Source: Rhodothermia bacterium
GTDB lineage: Bacteria > Bacteroidota > Rhodothermia > Rhodothermales > UBA2364
Assembly: GCA_017303715.1 (NCBI GenBank)
Contig: JAFLBZ010000029.1
Coordinates: 1-57,621 of the forward strand
Reading direction: 5' to 3'
DNA: 57,621 nt
Made by a program: the position numbers and the translations under genes. Below are positions 35,147 through 42,687 of this stretch, piece after piece. The notes beneath the pieces were generated by a model. That model did no database searches and was not told the DNA's origin. It worked only from the letters and a program-made list of their open reading frames with translations. Position 1 is the stretch's first letter. The number at the start of each line of letters is the position of its first letter.

Positions 35147-35923
35147 ATGCAAATCCCTGTTTTAGCTGAACTTGTCGCAGAAGGAAAAACGCCTGAAATT
35201 CTGTTCTGGGTGGGTTGTGCCGGTAGTTTTGATAACCGTGCCCAAAAAGTAACCCGCGCCTTTTGCAAAATTCTGCACGAGGCGGGCATTTCATATGCCA
35301 TTCTGGGCAATGAAGAGCAATGTACGGGGGATGCTGCCCGTCGTGCCGGAAATGAGTTTGTCTTCCAAATGGCAGCCTTGCAAAATATTCAGGTATTGGA
35401 CGGCTATGGCATAACGAAAATTGTGACAGCTTGCCCACATTGTTTTAATACCCTTAAAAACGATTATCCTGCGCTTGGCGGACATTACGAGGTCTTGCAC
35501 CATACTCAGTTGATCCACCAACTGTTTTTGCAAGGCCGTCTAAAACTCAAAGAAGGCGGCTCATTCAAGGGGAAACGAATCACTTACCACGATTCTTGTT
35601 ATTTAGGCCGGATTAATGGTGTTTACGAGATTCCACGTGCCATTTTAGCGGCTTTAGATGCGGACTTGGTGGAGCTTAAACGCTCGAAAAGTAATGGGCT
35701 GTGTTGTGGAGCTGGTGGTGCACAAATGTTTAAGGAAGACGAGCCGGGGGAAAAGCATATCAACGTGGCACGAACAGAAGAAGTCCTGACGACGAATCCG
35801 GCGGCAGTGGTTGCGAATTGCCCGTTTTGTCTTACGATGTTACAAGACGGATTAAAGGCAAAGGAAAAACAAGACGAGGTGGCGGTCAGGGATATTGCAG
35901 AGTTGGTGGCAGAGCGGCTTTAA
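35147..35923 (+). CDS. CCG-domain (HdrB/GlpC-like) iron-sulfur subunit
   Basis: A 258-residue protein starting MQIPVLAELVAEGKTPEILF; an earlier in-frame Met at 35051 would overlap the previous gene and adds nothing conserved. Two CCG units are seen: VGCAGSFDN...EQCTGDAARRAGNEF...ACPHC, and YHDSCYLGR...GLCCGAGGAQMF...CPFC. Such domains bind a non-cubane or 4Fe-4S cluster at the quinone- or disulfide-reducing site. Placed 28 nt after the membrane 4Fe-4S protein, it should be its catalytic partner in feeding ETF electrons into the quinone pool. Its last 38 nt overlap the convergent LytTR gene. Confidence 0.92.
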   Translation: MQIPVLAELVAEGKTPEILFWVGCAGSFDNRAQKVTRAFCKILHEAGISYAILGNEEQCTGDAARRAGNEFVFQMAALQNIQVLDGYGITKIVTACPHCFNTLKNDYPALGGHYEVLHHTQLIHQLFLQGRLKLKEGGSFKGKRITYHDSCYLGRINGVYEIPRAILAALDADLVELKRSKSNGLCCGAGGAQMFKEDEPGEKHINVARTEEVLTTNPAAVVANCPFCLTMLQDGLKAKEKQDEVAVRDIAELVAERL

Positions 35924-36818
35924 GGTTTTTGTAGGAATCTACGTTTTCATTACGGTGGTTCATGGCTTTTTTAAAGGCTTGTGCATAGTTTCGGCTAAGG
36001 CGTAACACAACATTATTCCGCAGAACAAGGTCATAATCTCCATTAAGACGGGACTTAAGGGCTACAACTTCCCGTAAACTCACCATCGTCGATTTATGAA
36101 TCCGTACCACTTCCTTCGGGTTCAGTTGTTGTTCTAAACCTCTAAGTGAGCCTTGGTATAAATGTTTTTTCTGTCGTGTGTGAAGACAGATGTAAGGTGT
36201 TTGGGAGGTCAAATAAACAATATCGGCAAGAGGAATGGGTTGCCGAATCCCATTTTCTAGAACAACTACGTGTTCCAAATACATTTTTTCCTGCTCCGGT
36301 GGGCTTGGTTGTACTACTACTTCTTGAATGGTTGCGTTTTCTGTCGGAAGGGGCTTGTTTGCTTCTTCTTTGTGCATTTGCCAGTGGCTCCACCCCCAAG
36401 CCGTGCCATATACCAAGACCAAGATCACGGGGAACTCGGCAAGTGCATACTGAAGGGTTTGGCCATATGCAAATGTATGGGCATACCACAACCATGAGAG
36501 TGCCCATACCAAGGCGGGGAACCATAAAAGGTGTAAGATTGTGGGCAAAACTACCCATAAGAAAAGTCCAATCGGGAGGGGGAAGTTTCTTATGGAAGCA
36601 AACTGTTGCTGTATAATCAATATGGGGACAAAGAGCCACCAAATCAGGCTAAAAAGGAATGACTCGGCAAAGTAAAAGCGATACTGCTGAAATTGGGCTT
36701 CTACATAGTCTTGAAATACCGTCAAAACAATGGGTAAGAGTGCCAAAAGGCCCAACAAAAGGGTCTTAGATTTGACGGAGTAGGCTTCAAAATGGAATAC
36801 TCCTCGGAATCGCCTCAT
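35886..36818 (-). CDS. Membrane LytTR-domain transcriptional regulator
   Basis: A 310-residue protein. About four or five N-terminal membrane helices (~17-150: TLLLGLLALLPIVLTVF; SLIWWLFVPILIIQQQF; LFLWVVLPTILHLLWFPALV) are followed by a linker and a C-terminal LytTR DNA-binding domain (~190-290): IVYLTSQTPYICLHTRQKKH, LRGLEQQLNPKEVVRIHKST, LKSRLNGDYDLVLRN, LRLSRNYAQAFKKAM. There is no receiver domain, so this is a one-component membrane sensor-regulator. It is the last gene of a four-gene operon with three small paralogous membrane proteins and overlaps the convergent CCG gene by 38 nt. Confidence 0.9.
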   Translation of the reverse strand: MRRFRGVFHFEAYSVKSKTLLLGLLALLPIVLTVFQDYVEAQFQQYRFYFAESFLFSLIWWLFVPILIIQQQFASIRNFPLPIGLFLWVVLPTILHLLWFPALVWALSWLWYAHTFAYGQTLQYALAEFPVILVLVYGTAWGWSHWQMHKEEANKPLPTENATIQEVVVQPSPPEQEKMYLEHVVVLENGIRQPIPLADIVYLTSQTPYICLHTRQKKHLYQGSLRGLEQQLNPKEVVRIHKSTMVSLREVVALKSRLNGDYDLVLRNNVVLRLSRNYAQAFKKAMNHRNENVDSYKNLKAALPPTLQYP

Positions 36819-36830
36819 CTTTACGCCCGT

Positions 36831-37148
36831 TTACAAGGTTTTTGTACCCGTCCGACCAAGTGATTTTTCCTCTGGTAATTCGCTTGAAGGTTGTAACATA
36901 CCCGATTTAAACCTTTGATTCTCCGCTTCTAATGCCTCCAAACGCAACTGGAGCGGCTTCGTAGCCTCTGCAACGGACGCTTGAATCATCCCTTTCAGCT
37001 CGGAGGAAGACATGGAATGATCATCTTTTTGCTGCCACATTTTGGCTTCTAAGTCCCATTTGTGTTTTCGGGCTTTTGCTATAATTGAGGCTACGGCAAC
37101 GGCTCCACCCATCATAATGGCAACAACAGGAATTAAGTTTGGATCCAT
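36831..37148 (-). CDS. Small single-helix membrane protein, paralog 3 of 3
   Basis: A 105-residue protein. One N-terminal membrane helix (IPVVAIMMGGAVAVASIIA) is followed by a basic stretch (KARKHKWDLEAK), then MSSSELKGMIQASVAEATKP leading into a coiled-coil-like segment (LRLEALEAENQRF), ending SLGRTGTKTL. The helix-basic-SSSELKxxI-coiled-coil-(S)xGxT plan is shared with the two upstream genes. The architecture recalls PspB-type membrane stress proteins, but no family is certain. It lies 4 nt after the preceding gene's stop and 12 nt before the LytTR gene. Confidence 0.75.
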   Translation of the reverse strand: MDPNLIPVVAIMMGGAVAVASIIAKARKHKWDLEAKMWQQKDDHSMSSSELKGMIQASVAEATKPLQLRLEALEAENQRFKSGMLQPSSELPEEKSLGRTGTKTL

Positions 37149-37152
37149 ATGT

Positions 37153-37530
37153 TTATGTTTGTTTTAAAGGATTTTGGTTTTTTCCGATGGAGCGCCCAAC
37201 CTCTTCTTGGGGTATTGGTTGGTGCATAAACTGGCGTTGTGCAGCTTCCAACTGAACCCTGCGCTCGGATAAAGGGACATCTCCCTTCTCGATCGCTTCC
37301 GCAATGAGTCGGTTAAACTCGGAGGCAGACAAATCGGCACTGGATTGATTGGCATTTTGCCCTCTTTCGATCTCGATTCTGAACCGCTTAAACCGCAAAA
37401 CCATGCCAACAATAAAGATCGGGATGGCTACGATAAAGATATAAAAGAAAAAGATATAGGGGGCATCATAACCGCCAGCCTTCGGTTTAGGAGTGTATTT
37501 TGGTTTTTCCCACCGATTTATCGGAATCAC
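37153..37530 (-). CDS. Small single-helix membrane protein, paralog 2 of 3
   Basis: A 125-residue protein. A Pro/Lys-rich head (INRWEKPKYTPKPKAGG) precedes one membrane helix (YIFFFYIFIVAIPIFIVGMV), a basic juxtamembrane run (LRFKRFRIEIERG), LSASEFNRLIAEAIEKGDVP, and the tail GRSIGKNQNPLKQT. It is the most divergent of the three paralogs. Its first 44 nt overlap the end of the upstream paralog gene (37487-37530), a clear sign of translational coupling. Confidence 0.75.
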   Translation of the reverse strand: MIPINRWEKPKYTPKPKAGGYDAPYIFFFYIFIVAIPIFIVGMVLRFKRFRIEIERGQNANQSSADLSASEFNRLIAEAIEKGDVPLSERRVQLEAAQRQFMHQPIPQEEVGRSIGKNQNPLKQT

Positions 37531-37825
37531 CTCCTATCACCGTCGAAGCAAGTGGTGTAGCGGCCTTCAGGATTCTGAGTTCACTTTCCAAATCTGCTAC
37601 TTTATTTTGCAACGGGAGTGTGGCCTCTGCCACGGTCTGTTGTATCAGGTCTTTTAATTCTGAAGACGAGAGGGAGTTGTCTGGCTCGTTGGTCTTTGTG
37701 GCCATGCGTTCGCGGTGTTCTAAGTCCAACTTATACCGTTTATGCCTGAGTGACATGGTAATAATAGTGATGGGAAGGACAACCGCTGTCCCAATAACGA
37801 TAAATACTTCTGCGAGATGTTCCAT
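37487..37825 (-). CDS. Small single-helix membrane protein, paralog 1 of 3
   Basis: A 112-residue protein, first gene of the LytTR operon. An N-terminal helix (EVFIVIGTAVVLPITIITM) is followed by SLRHKRYKLDLEHRERMATK, resembling the basic post-membrane motif of PspB-like and DUF6249-like proteins. Then LSSSELKDLIQQTVAEATLP, a coiled-coil (KVADLESELRILKAA) and SVGKTKIHS. The function is unknown; the adjacent membrane LytTR regulator suggests a shared envelope-sensing role. Confidence 0.78.
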   Translation of the reverse strand: MEHLAEVFIVIGTAVVLPITIITMSLRHKRYKLDLEHRERMATKTNEPDNSLSSSELKDLIQQTVAEATLPLQNKVADLESELRILKAATPLASTVIGGDSDKSVGKTKIHS

Positions 37826-37941
37826 GGGTGTTCGGGTTTTAATCCATGCGCTACGGTGGGTTCATGGCTCTGGTTTCAGAAGAGGATAAAACAAAATGGG
37901 CTCTCGTACAAGTTTTTTACTGAACAGGTTGGTTTATAGCC

Positions 37942-37977
37942 AAAAATCAAGAGCCACACTCCAAGGAGAAGTGTGGC
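37942..37977 (-). terminator. Intrinsic terminator of the PepSY-like gene
   Basis: GCCACACT (37953-37960) and AGTGTGGC (37970-37977) form a perfect 8-bp stem. Read on the minus strand it is followed by CTCTTGATTTTT, 24 nt past the stop of the gene at 38001-38525. Confidence 0.75.
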
Positions 37978-38000
37978 CATGCGATGTATGTTCGTTCTTT

Positions 38001-38525
38001 TTACACTTCAGAGGTGTCTTCGGAAGTATCCTCCTTTTTTTTAGACGTATCTTCGTCTTCGTTCTCCATCTCTTTTTCGTCCTCTTCTTCCTCCTCCTCC
38101 TCTTCTTTTACCTTTTTGTATTTCTTTTCAGGGTCTTTGCCATAATCTAGGATATAGCCGTCCTCGCGTACCAAAATTTCGCGCTCGCCTTTGCCTGTAA
38201 TGAGGTCAATTTCGTATTGAACATCGCCATTAGAGTACAACACCCGCTCTACGGAATGGATAATCGCGCCGGGGAACTCGGCCTCAATGTGGTTACGGAT
38301 GCCTTCGGGGAGGGCCTCGGTGCGCATGTAAATTTCGGAGAGCAAGTGGTGGCCTGTAACAGTAATTTCCACCTCGTAAGAAAAGCCGTCTTGCTCGAAA
38401 GAGGCTTCATAAATCTTGTGGGGAACCTCCCAAGACCAAGAAACGCGGCTAACGTCCACTTTCGGGAAGACTTTTTTGAAGGCCCGCAAAATCTCGGCGG
38501 GTACAACTAATGAAGAATGTGCCAT
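38001..38525 (-). CDS. PepSY-like (DUF2874) protein with acidic low-complexity tail
   Basis: A 174-residue protein. Residues ~8-130 contain two PepSY-like/BLIP-like units: PAEILRAFKKVFPKVDVSRV-SWSWEV...YEASFEQDGFSYEVEITVTG, and RNHIEAEFPGAIIHSVERVL...VQYEIDLITGKGEREILVRE. From ~135 to the end the chain is almost only Glu, Lys, Asp, Ser and Thr (YKKVKEEEEEEEEDEKEMEN). Relatives in Bacteroidota are normally periplasmic, but this one has no signal peptide (MAHSSLVVPAEILRAF), so it is predicted cytoplasmic. It may bind cations or basic proteins through the tail (speculative). Single-gene unit with its own terminator. Confidence 0.82.
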   Translation of the reverse strand: MAHSSLVVPAEILRAFKKVFPKVDVSRVSWSWEVPHKIYEASFEQDGFSYEVEITVTGHHLLSEIYMRTEALPEGIRNHIEAEFPGAIIHSVERVLYSNGDVQYEIDLITGKGEREILVREDGYILDYGKDPEKKYKKVKEEEEEEEEDEKEMENEDEDTSKKKEDTSEDTSEV

Positions 38526-38625
38526 ATTTTTTAACGTTGATGGGTGTTGTTCATGAAAGTAAGTTCATGTTAAGGTAAGAACTTATAAATACATGTGCAA
38601 GATGTGTGTGAATTTCAAAATGAGT

Positions 38626-39825
38626 TTAATTCATTTCTAACCCTAAAGCACGCACGGTTTCAGGATCAACCACCCGTTTCCCATTTTCGCGGACGGCCAC
38701 ACCGAACCCCTCGGAGTAGTCCCACATCGTCCAAGGAATTTGGTAGCGTTCCAAGAGGGTTCGCACATCTCGAATCCAATTCAGCCGGTCTTGTGGCGGG
38801 GCGGCAAGGCGATAGACCCCAAATTCGGCACAAATAACCGGAACCCGAAAGCGCTGTCCCCAAAGAAAAGGTTTGGCTAAACGTGCTTGCAGGCGGTTTT
38901 TGTCCCATTTTTCGGCGGCATAAGCACGGGCTAATGGCTGCGCAACGGCTGGTAATTGGGGCAAAATCTGGTTTATGCGTACTTTGTCATACGGATAAGG
39001 CAGGTCGCGGAGGAATGGCCAAGCTGCAACGGCCCACGTTGCGCCCTGATGGGTAAATGTTCCGGGTTCATAAAAATGGAAGGCATACACCACATTGTCA
39101 TCACCGACGGGCTGTAATAACTCCAATTGGTCTAAGCTCGAAAACATGTCGCCAACGGCTACCAAAGTATGGCTGGGTGTGCCCTGTCTCATTGCGGTAA
39201 GAAGCTGTTTTTGAAAGGCTTGCCAGTCGCGGGAATCATTCATCACGGGTTCATTAAGTGGTTCAAGGAAAAGCAATTCTGGATTCGCATCGGCCAATTT
39301 TGTGGCCAAAGCCTGCCAAAACCGGATAAATGCTTTCCGAAAATTGGTCTCGGTTTCTAAACGATTTTTAAATGCCGTATCGCCGTGCATTTCCAACGTA
39401 ATGGCCAATTCTTTCCCCATCATCCTTTCCAAAGCCCGCCGGACTTCCAGAAAATTGGCCTCATAAAGCACTTCAGGGTTGTTTTCGTTAAAGAGCAACG
39501 CTGGATCCACTGGAAAACGCACATGCCGAAACCCCAACTTGGCGATGGTGGTAAAGTCGGAGTCCACCATAAAAGTGCGCATTCGTTCAGGTGTAATGGT
39601 GGTTTGGGCAAACCAATGGCTTAGGTTCACCCCGCGATTCATTCGTGCCAATCGTTCCGGCGGAACTTTTGAGAGGGGAGACAACGCCACGTCGGTTAAG
39701 GTATTGTCGCAGGCCGAGAGTCCAAACAGCCATACCCCGTACACAACCCGCTGCAAAGTGCGGCATGTCCGGTAAAAGAACATCGTTAGCGACGGAAGTG
39801 AAGTAAACCCTTTTTCCCTCTTCAT
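38626..39825 (-). CDS. Glycoside hydrolase family 5 lipoprotein (cellulase-like)
   Basis: A 399-residue protein. The signal region ends in a lipobox (LFGLSAC, Cys39), so it is a lipoprotein. GH5 signatures: LGFRHVRFPVDPALL, acid/base Glu192 in FLEPLNEP, HFYEP, and nucleophile Glu334 in VICAEFG, plus MWDYSEGFGV near the end. Met15 (39783) is an alternative start that gives a more usual signal length. The first start lies 8 nt after the stop of the permease gene, so it is the last gene of the polyamine-type ABC operon. The polysaccharide substrate is unknown. A glycosidase in a polyamine-type operon is unexpected. Confidence 0.9.
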   Translation of the reverse strand: MKREKGFTSLPSLTMFFYRTCRTLQRVVYGVWLFGLSACDNTLTDVALSPLSKVPPERLARMNRGVNLSHWFAQTTITPERMRTFMVDSDFTTIAKLGFRHVRFPVDPALLFNENNPEVLYEANFLEVRRALERMMGKELAITLEMHGDTAFKNRLETETNFRKAFIRFWQALATKLADANPELLFLEPLNEPVMNDSRDWQAFQKQLLTAMRQGTPSHTLVAVGDMFSSLDQLELLQPVGDDNVVYAFHFYEPGTFTHQGATWAVAAWPFLRDLPYPYDKVRINQILPQLPAVAQPLARAYAAEKWDKNRLQARLAKPFLWGQRFRVPVICAEFGVYRLAAPPQDRLNWIRDVRTLLERYQIPWTMWDYSEGFGVAVRENGKRVVDPETVRALGLEMN

Positions 39826-39833
39826 ATTGGTCG

Positions 39834-40628
39834 TTAAGGGCTACTTTGTTCTTCTACTTTTCGGTTTTGTAACAAAGCCCAAAAGATGGGCAAAGCCGTC
39901 ACCAAAACTACAAAAAAGGCCACCACATTGGTTACGGGGCGGTCGCGGGGCTTGGTGAGTTGGCTAAATATCCAAATGGGCAACGTGGCTTGTTGTCCGG
40001 CAGTAAACGTAGTTACGATCACTTCGTCGAAGGAGAGGGCAAAGGCCAACATACCACCCGCCACCAAAGCGGAGGAAATATTTGGGAAAACAACATAGCG
40101 GAATGTTTGCCAACCGTCCGCGCCCAAATCCATCGAGGCTTCTATTAGCGACGGATTAGAACGGCGGAACCGTGCCAAAACATTGTTATACACCACCACC
40201 ACACAAAACGTGGCGTGGCCAATCACGATTGTCCAGAAATTAAATGGCATTCCGGCCTCGCCCATTGCAGCCCGCAAAGCAATGCCCGTCACAATACCGG
40301 GCAGGGCAATGGGTAAAACCAACAAGAAAGAGATGGCCTCCCGACCAAAGAAGCGGCTACGATACACTGCCGCCGCTGCCAGCGTTCCTAAAACCAAAGC
40401 CACAACCGTAGAAATGGTCGCCACCCGGACGGAGAGGCTCAATGCAACCCACATATCGGCACGGCTCCAAGCAATCCCAAACCACTTAAGCGTTAGACCC
40501 GGTGGCGGAAAGGTGAAGGTGGACGAATCGGTGGTGAAGGCATACAACATCACCACAAAAAACGGAATGTGGAGGAAGGCCACGACTCCCCACATGGCAA
40601 TCGCAAGTCCTATATTTTTGTTTTTCAT
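39834..40628 (-). CDS. potC: ABC transporter permease, PotC/YdcV type
   Basis: A 264-residue inner-membrane protein with six predicted helices. The EAA loop typical of spermidine/putrescine permeases is present as [20 protein letters not shown]. Family features include [16 protein letters not shown]. It pairs with the PotB-like permease encoded 83 nt upstream and is the second channel subunit of the importer. Confidence 0.93.
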   Translation of the reverse strand: MKNKNIGLAIAMWGVVAFLHIPFFVVMLYAFTTDSSTFTFPPPGLTLKWFGIAWSRADMWVALSLSVRVATISTVVALVLGTLAAAAVYRSRFFGREAISFLLVLPIALPGIVTGIALRAAMGEAGMPFNFWTIVIGHATFCVVVVYNNVLARFRRSNPSLIEASMDLGADGWQTFRYVVFPNISSALVAGGMLAFALSFDEVIVTTFTAGQQATLPIWIFSQLTKPRDRPVTNVVAFFVVLVTALPIFWALLQNRKVEEQSSP

Positions 40629-40711
40629 GCGTTTATGCCATTTTGTTTGCTAGAGAAGGTGAAAATATCCTTGGACGCATATGGAGCCATAATCTGAACA
40701 AGAACTTTTGT

Positions 40712-41617
40712 TTAGAGTGCCTCAAATGCGCCTGCCTTCCGCGCACCCATCAAATAAAAGACCATAATCACCATCGGCAGAACGGTAAAGGCGGCTGCAA
40801 GTGGCAAATTGCCAGCAGTTCCTTGATAACTATAAACAGCCATGCCAATAAAGGGGGTGGAGTCTCCGATGATGGACGGGATGATGTAATCTCCCAACGT
40901 AAGCGAGAAGGTAAAAATGCTCCCCGCCACTACGCCCGGTAAAGCCAATGGGAGGATGATCCGCCGGAACGTCTGAAAAGGGCGTGCGCCTAAATCGCCC
41001 GAAGCATCCAACAAAGAATGCGGAATGCGCTCCAGCGATGACTGGATGGGGAGGATCATGTATGGCAACCAAATGTAGGTAAACACCAAAAATAAACCGA
41101 AATTGGAAACCGAGAGCGATGACCCACCCACAACGGGCAAGGACAGCAAGCCTTCTAAAACGCCAGAAAGTCCGAATTGTGCAAAAAACCACGAGACCAC
41201 CCCTTCCTTGGCCAGCATTAACTTCCACGCATACACACGAATGATGTATGAAGACCACAATGGGAGCATAACCGCAAAATAGAGCAGAACCTTAAGCCGT
41301 TTACTCGCATACCTTACACTATAATACGCAAATGGAAAGGCAATCACGACGGAACCCAAGGTCACAGTAAGCGCCATAATCGCTGTTTTGAACACAATGC
41401 TCATGTGTGCCGCCGAGAACAGGTCAAGGTATGTAGTCAAGGAAAACTCGCGCACCACTTGTCCGGTAAAGCCATCCAAATAATAGAACGACTGGAACAG
41501 CAAGGCCGCAAGCGATCCGAGATAAATGACCAGCATCCAGCCTAAAGGTGGGCCGAGCAAGAGCGCCAATAAAGCCGCAGGATGGTTATATAAATAGGTC
41601 GAGAATCGGCGAATCAT
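40712..41617 (-). CDS. potB: ABC transporter permease, PotB/YdcU type
   Basis: A 301-residue inner-membrane permease with about six helices. The EAA-type loop is DASGDLGARPFQTFRRIILP, followed by LGDYIIPSIIGDSTPFIGMAV, a stretch characteristic of PotB/PotH/YdcU proteins. The start is 4 nt after the stop of the ATPase gene, showing tight coupling. An 83-nt gap precedes the second permease. Confidence 0.93.
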   Translation of the reverse strand: MIRRFSTYLYNHPAALLALLLGPPLGWMLVIYLGSLAALLFQSFYYLDGFTGQVVREFSLTTYLDLFSAAHMSIVFKTAIMALTVTLGSVVIAFPFAYYSVRYASKRLKVLLYFAVMLPLWSSYIIRVYAWKLMLAKEGVVSWFFAQFGLSGVLEGLLSLPVVGGSSLSVSNFGLFLVFTYIWLPYMILPIQSSLERIPHSLLDASGDLGARPFQTFRRIILPLALPGVVAGSIFTFSLTLGDYIIPSIIGDSTPFIGMAVYSYQGTAGNLPLAAAFTVLPMVIMVFYLMGARKAGAFEAL

Positions 41618-41621
41618 GGGC

Positions 41622-42635
41622 TTAGTTCACTAATTTGTTCATGGCATCCTTCGTCCAAACCACCCGTACCGTATCTCCTTTTTGTTCGTCTTGGGCTTCT
41701 CGGTTTTGGTCTATCACCTGAAGCATCTGCCCTTCCAAGGTGCGGATGGTGAAGCGGGTGAAAATACCCAAATACACTACATCTTCTACCACGCCCAATA
41801 GTTGATAATGCCCCGCCGGTGTGTTAAAGTTTTCGTGCAAAAGGTGCATTTTTTCGGGACGAACCGAGAAGGTGGCCGACTCTCCCGTTAAGCGGTGTGC
41901 CACTTCGCCGGAAATGAGGTTGGAAGTTCCTACAAAATTGGCTACAAATGCGGTTTGGGGGCGCTCATAGAGGTCTTGTGGAGAGCCAATTTGTTCGATT
42001 TTGCCATGGTTAAAGACCGCAATTTGGTCACTTAGCGCCATTGCTTCTTCTTGGTCGTGGGTCACAAAAACAAACGTAATGCCCACTTCTTGTTGAATAG
42101 CCTTCAGTTCTACCTGCATCTGTTGCCGCAATTTCAGGTCTAATGCCCCCAAAGGCTCGTCCAATAACAAAATTTTGGGGCGATTGATCAATGCCCTTGC
42201 CAAAGCAATACGCTGCCGTTGACCACCCGAAAGTTGGTTGGGTTTGCGACCTCCAACATCGGGCAGGTGCACCAAGTCTAACATCTCCTGCACCCGTTTT
42301 TGGCGTTCGGGCTTCGGGACTTTTCGGATCATCAGCCCATATTCCACATTTTGCGCTACGGTCATATGTGGAAAAAGGGCATAATCCTGAAAAACGGTAT
42401 TTACGTCTCGTTCGTAGGGTGGTTTGTTTGTTACGTCTTCTCCAAAAACCCGAATAATACCAGACGTTGGTAAGTCGAAACCGGCAATCATCCGAAGGCA
42501 TGTTGTTTTGCCCGAACCCGATGGCCCCAGCATGGTAAAAAAGGCTCCGTCAGCAACCGAGAAAGTGGCTTTGTCCACGGCTTTTATCGTACCAAAATGT
42601 CTCGAAACGTGTTCAAAGAAAATGGCTGGATACAT
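41622..42635 (-). CDS. potA: ABC transporter ATP-binding protein, PotA/YdcT type
   Basis: A 337-residue ATPase starting MYPAIFFEHVSRHFGTIKAV; the in-frame extension to 42701 overlaps nothing conserved. Walker A GPSGSGKTT, Q-loop VFQDYALFPHM, signature LSGGQRQRIALARAL, Walker B ILLLDEPLGALD and H-loop VFVTHDQEEAM are all intact. A C-terminal TOBE domain (FSVRPEKMHLL) is present. It energises uptake through the two downstream permeases; the closest E. coli parallel is the YdcSTUV/Pot system for polyamines. Confidence 0.95.
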   Translation of the reverse strand: MYPAIFFEHVSRHFGTIKAVDKATFSVADGAFFTMLGPSGSGKTTCLRMIAGFDLPTSGIIRVFGEDVTNKPPYERDVNTVFQDYALFPHMTVAQNVEYGLMIRKVPKPERQKRVQEMLDLVHLPDVGGRKPNQLSGGQRQRIALARALINRPKILLLDEPLGALDLKLRQQMQVELKAIQQEVGITFVFVTHDQEEAMALSDQIAVFNHGKIEQIGSPQDLYERPQTAFVANFVGTSNLISGEVAHRLTGESATFSVRPEKMHLLHENFNTPAGHYQLLGVVEDVVYLGIFTRFTIRTLEGQMLQVIDQNREAQDEQKGDTVRVVWTKDAMNKLVN

Positions 42636-42687
42636 GAAATGGGCGTTTAAAAAAGGCGAGTTACCGTCCATAACCCGCCTTTTAAGA

